DNA of 64,000 nucleotides from Trochalopteron elliotii (Eukaryota; Chordata; Aves; Passeriformes; Leiothrichidae): NCBI GenBank assembly GCA_024734555.1, contig JANPWX010000653.1:1779824-1843823 (forward strand). The letters are read 5' to 3'. This document shows positions 61,635 to 64,000 of the stretch, piece by piece (position 1 is the stretch's first letter; each line of letters starts with the position of its first letter). The position numbers and the translations under genes were made by a program. The notes beneath the pieces are model-generated. The model made no database searches and was not told where the DNA came from. It worked only from the letters and a program-made list of their open reading frames with translations.

Positions 61635-63709
61635 CTGGTCAAGGGACAGAAACAAGTTAGTGAGGAGCACTACAGGTACACAAGGGTTTTGTTACAAAGA
61701 AGTTAATGTTACTGATGGCTAAAGCATTGTCAGTCTCCTCGGAAAGAAAACAAAATACCAGAAGATCTAGAGCATGGAGAAAAGTTCTCCATTCTTTCCA
61801 GAATGTACATAAAACCCAACTGGGAGAGAACATCCCTAAACAAGATAAGAAGTCCCCAGAGTGTTCTTGGTTTCATTTGAAAGCCAGGATGCCAGCAGCT
61901 TTGCCTGATCTGTGACTTTTTTCTAACTACACAGTCACAGACATGACTCTGGAGAGCTGGTTTTAGACTTTGAGATCAAAACTGCAGGGATAACAGAGCT
62001 GGCTGAAACAGAAACTGGAAACAAGGTTCTTGGCCTCTGGCTTGCTTTACTGCATCACCTTTTCAAAAGTATAATAACTAAAGGTAACCACTAGCATTAC
62101 ACAGCATGCTAATTATAAAAACTCTTTTATTAAAGTATTTGAAAGAAAATACTTTTGTTAAACCTCCACAAATTCATAGGTAGAATTTCTAATAGTAAAT
62201 GCATCCAAACTCTTTGACCTTCTGTTTCCCCTCCTAATCTGGGCTTCAGGCCATTATTTGCAGCCATCCATTTGTTCCTGAACACCACTGCCAGGCCACA
62301 CCACGCCCTGAGGTTGGTACAACCTGGTCCAGCAACAGTTTCCCTTCACACAGAGACAAGTTTTTTTATAAGCTTCAAATTAAGTATTTTCTTGACCCAA
62401 CAGGTAAACTGTTCAGAGCAAAAAGGACTGGCTCAAGTTGCAACTGCAGGTTAGACATCTCAATCCAAGCCTCAAGGATTTTGCTAGGGAGGTCCTTAGC
62501 TCAGCCAAGTTTACTTTTCATTCCTGTACATCAAAATGGAAGAAAGAAAGACTTAAATAAGCCTAAGTTATGGCAATACAATAAAATCCACATAAAAAAC
62601 CCATTCAGCTAACTGTGGGAAAGGAGGACAACATTCTGCCTCTTTCTGATTTTCAAGTTGGTGCTTACTGAGCAAAAGATGTTGCATAAGAGCATTAGCT
62701 CTGCATGTACTGAATGCAGGAGTACAGCACTCCCCAGAACAGATTGTGTTTCACATTTAGAAAGGCAGTACAGGGAGGCAGGAGAGGGAAGGGTTTTCCC
62801 CATTTTGCCACAAACACAGAACAGTATAAAACTGCTCTTCACTATGTGCAATCCACCTTTTCAGACACAGCTAAAGTGAAGCTGCAAATTCTGCACCAAC
62901 ACTTGCAGCATGTGCAAACCAGCAATTTGCCCAGGGAAGGAGCAGCATTATACACATCTCCTTCCTGTGCATCTCAACCTAAACACAAGAGGAGGGAATG
63001 GTTCAGAAGCAAGAGACAAACATGTACAAGTAGAGTCACAGATATACTTGAGCCCGTGGCAACAAAAACAGAGGGTAATGTAATTTCTATACCCTCATAT
63101 TGGGTTTCCTGTCCCACCCACTATTTAGATCTGATGTGATCCTTTTTCTTGTGTCTACAATCACTAAAATAAAGGGATTAAAATCACTAAAAGTGGCTTG
63201 GGTTTTTTGTTTTAATTAATGACGATCTGCAATCAAAACAAGTACAATCAAAAATACCAGTCTGTGCAATAGGATGCAGCAGAGTGTCTCCAAGTAATAG
63301 TAAATTAGGACAACACCAGCCTCTTTTGGAAGTACCTGATGAAGAAGCCTCCTGGTCAGTAGGAGCAGAGGCTATTCTCATAGTTGACTATGAGTACTAC
63401 AAAGGTTCAACAAAACAAAACAGACACACTGTTAAACTTATTTTGGGTACCTTACTCATCACCCACCCCAGAGGCAGCTCAGCTTTGTATGTGAGCCCCA
63501 CAGCAAAACAATAGCTTCTCTAGTGCAGCAATCATCCTAATTCACCCCTAACTCCTGCCTCTTAGTTACTGCATGGGAATTTGCAAGGAATAATCATGAC
63601 AGGCTTCAAGGGTGATCTCTCTCTGCAATGCAACTGGGAGCAGAGACAGATCTGTGCATAGACTTCTATGAAAGAGAAAAGTCACCCCCTTTAACAAAGG
63701 AAAAAATAT
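61635..63709 (-). other. Copy B intron between leader exon and first coding exon
   Basis: About 2.1 kb of AT-rich sequence bounded by the leader donor at 63710-63715 and the acceptor near 61635. Copy A has only about 170 nt in the equivalent place. The open frame at 62714-63139 (+) has no recognisable features. Confidence 0.5.
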
Positions 63710-63715
63710 CAGTAC

Positions 63716-63830
63716 CTGATCTTTCTCTTGTCTTTGTGATGGTTTCTTTGAAATGGCCGCTGCAAACTGCTAAGAGAACAAGTGCAGCATTTCTGAGCAT
63801 GTGCACTGTCTCTTTTTAACCTTCTCTGAA
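63716..63830 (-). other. NICOL1: Copy B untranslated leader exon (5' end approximate)
   Basis: Minus-strand AAAGATCAG is followed by the donor GTACTG at 63710-63715, identical to the boundary ahead of copy A. The exon would splice over about 2.1 kb to the acceptor near 61634. GAGCATGTGC at 63795-63804 is the counterpart of the NRF1-like site in copy A, but its CpG has become TpG. The transcription start is not determined. Confidence 0.6.
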
Positions 63831-63910
63831 AGAGGTTATTACTATGGGGAGATTTCTGCCATGGCAACAATGCAGAGCACTGCAGCATGCAGCGCAGATT
63901 TAAAGAGGCA
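63790..63910 (-). promoter_or_regulatory. Copy B promoter with paired X-box-like motifs
   Basis: TCTGCCATGGCAAC at 63855-63868 matches the RFX X-box consensus at 12 of 14 positions. A degraded partner, ATTACTATGGGGAGAT, lies at 63838-63853. Spacing and order match copy A, including AGATTTAAAGAG just upstream at 63893-63904. The stronger box is the same one in both copies. Inferred from motif and paralogue comparison only. Confidence 0.55.
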
Positions 63911-64000
63911 CAGGCTGTGTCTCCCAGGTCTGGGGAAGGATGTTTCTGCTCTGACATGCGAGATCCAGCAGTGACTCACCTGCTCGGGGTAAGGTTTTTA

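Noticed and set aside
63960..64000. Possible extra exon at the right edge, with a minus-strand donor GAGCAG|GTGAGT, and an AP-1-like TGACTCA
   Set aside because: A good donor motif alone at the window edge, with no visible exon body, is not enough to call an exon or a binding site.

Overview
This is a vertebrate nuclear window, most likely from a bird and possibly a songbird. The evidence is CR1-family LINE copies, one of them with a well-preserved avian-type 3' end, a solo LTR that resembles avian endogenous retroviral LTRs, generally AT-rich non-coding DNA, and genes split into small exons with GT/AG splice sites. I found no prokaryotic-style gene organisation. Nearly all open frames of 60-240 codons look like chance frames.

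The only protein-coding content I can support is a pair of tandem minus-strand genes for a small secreted peptide of the NICOL1 (C4orf48) family. Copy A is encoded by join(32532..32597, 36313..36401, 42992..43115) on the minus strand and gives 92 residues. Copy B is encoded by join(54539..54610, 59687..59775, 61489..61612) on the minus strand and gives 94 residues. Both have identical coding lengths in the first two coding exons (124 and 89 nt), the same intron phases, a 30-residue signal peptide and a nearly identical cysteine-containing core. The signal peptides and C-terminal tails have diverged. Each copy also has an untranslated leader exon with a shared donor context (near 43327 and 63716). 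Just upstream lie matching promoters with paired RFX-type X-boxes.

Layout: 1-7.2 kb is gene-free. An orphan CpG-rich island with an 18-bp minisatellite lies at 7.2-7.75 kb. From 7.8 to 32.5 kb is a gene desert with small direct repeats, hairpins and a CA/TA microsatellite. Copy A occupies 32.5-43.5 kb and its introns contain three CR1 fragments. An 11-kb intergenic stretch runs from 43.5 to 54.5 kb. Copy B occupies 54.5-63.9 kb and has a solo LTR in antisense orientation in its second coding intron.

The two genes presumably make related secreted peptides. In mammals NICOL1 is known as a NELL2-interacting lumicrine cofactor and as a neuropeptide-like protein. What two copies do in this animal is not visible from the sequence.
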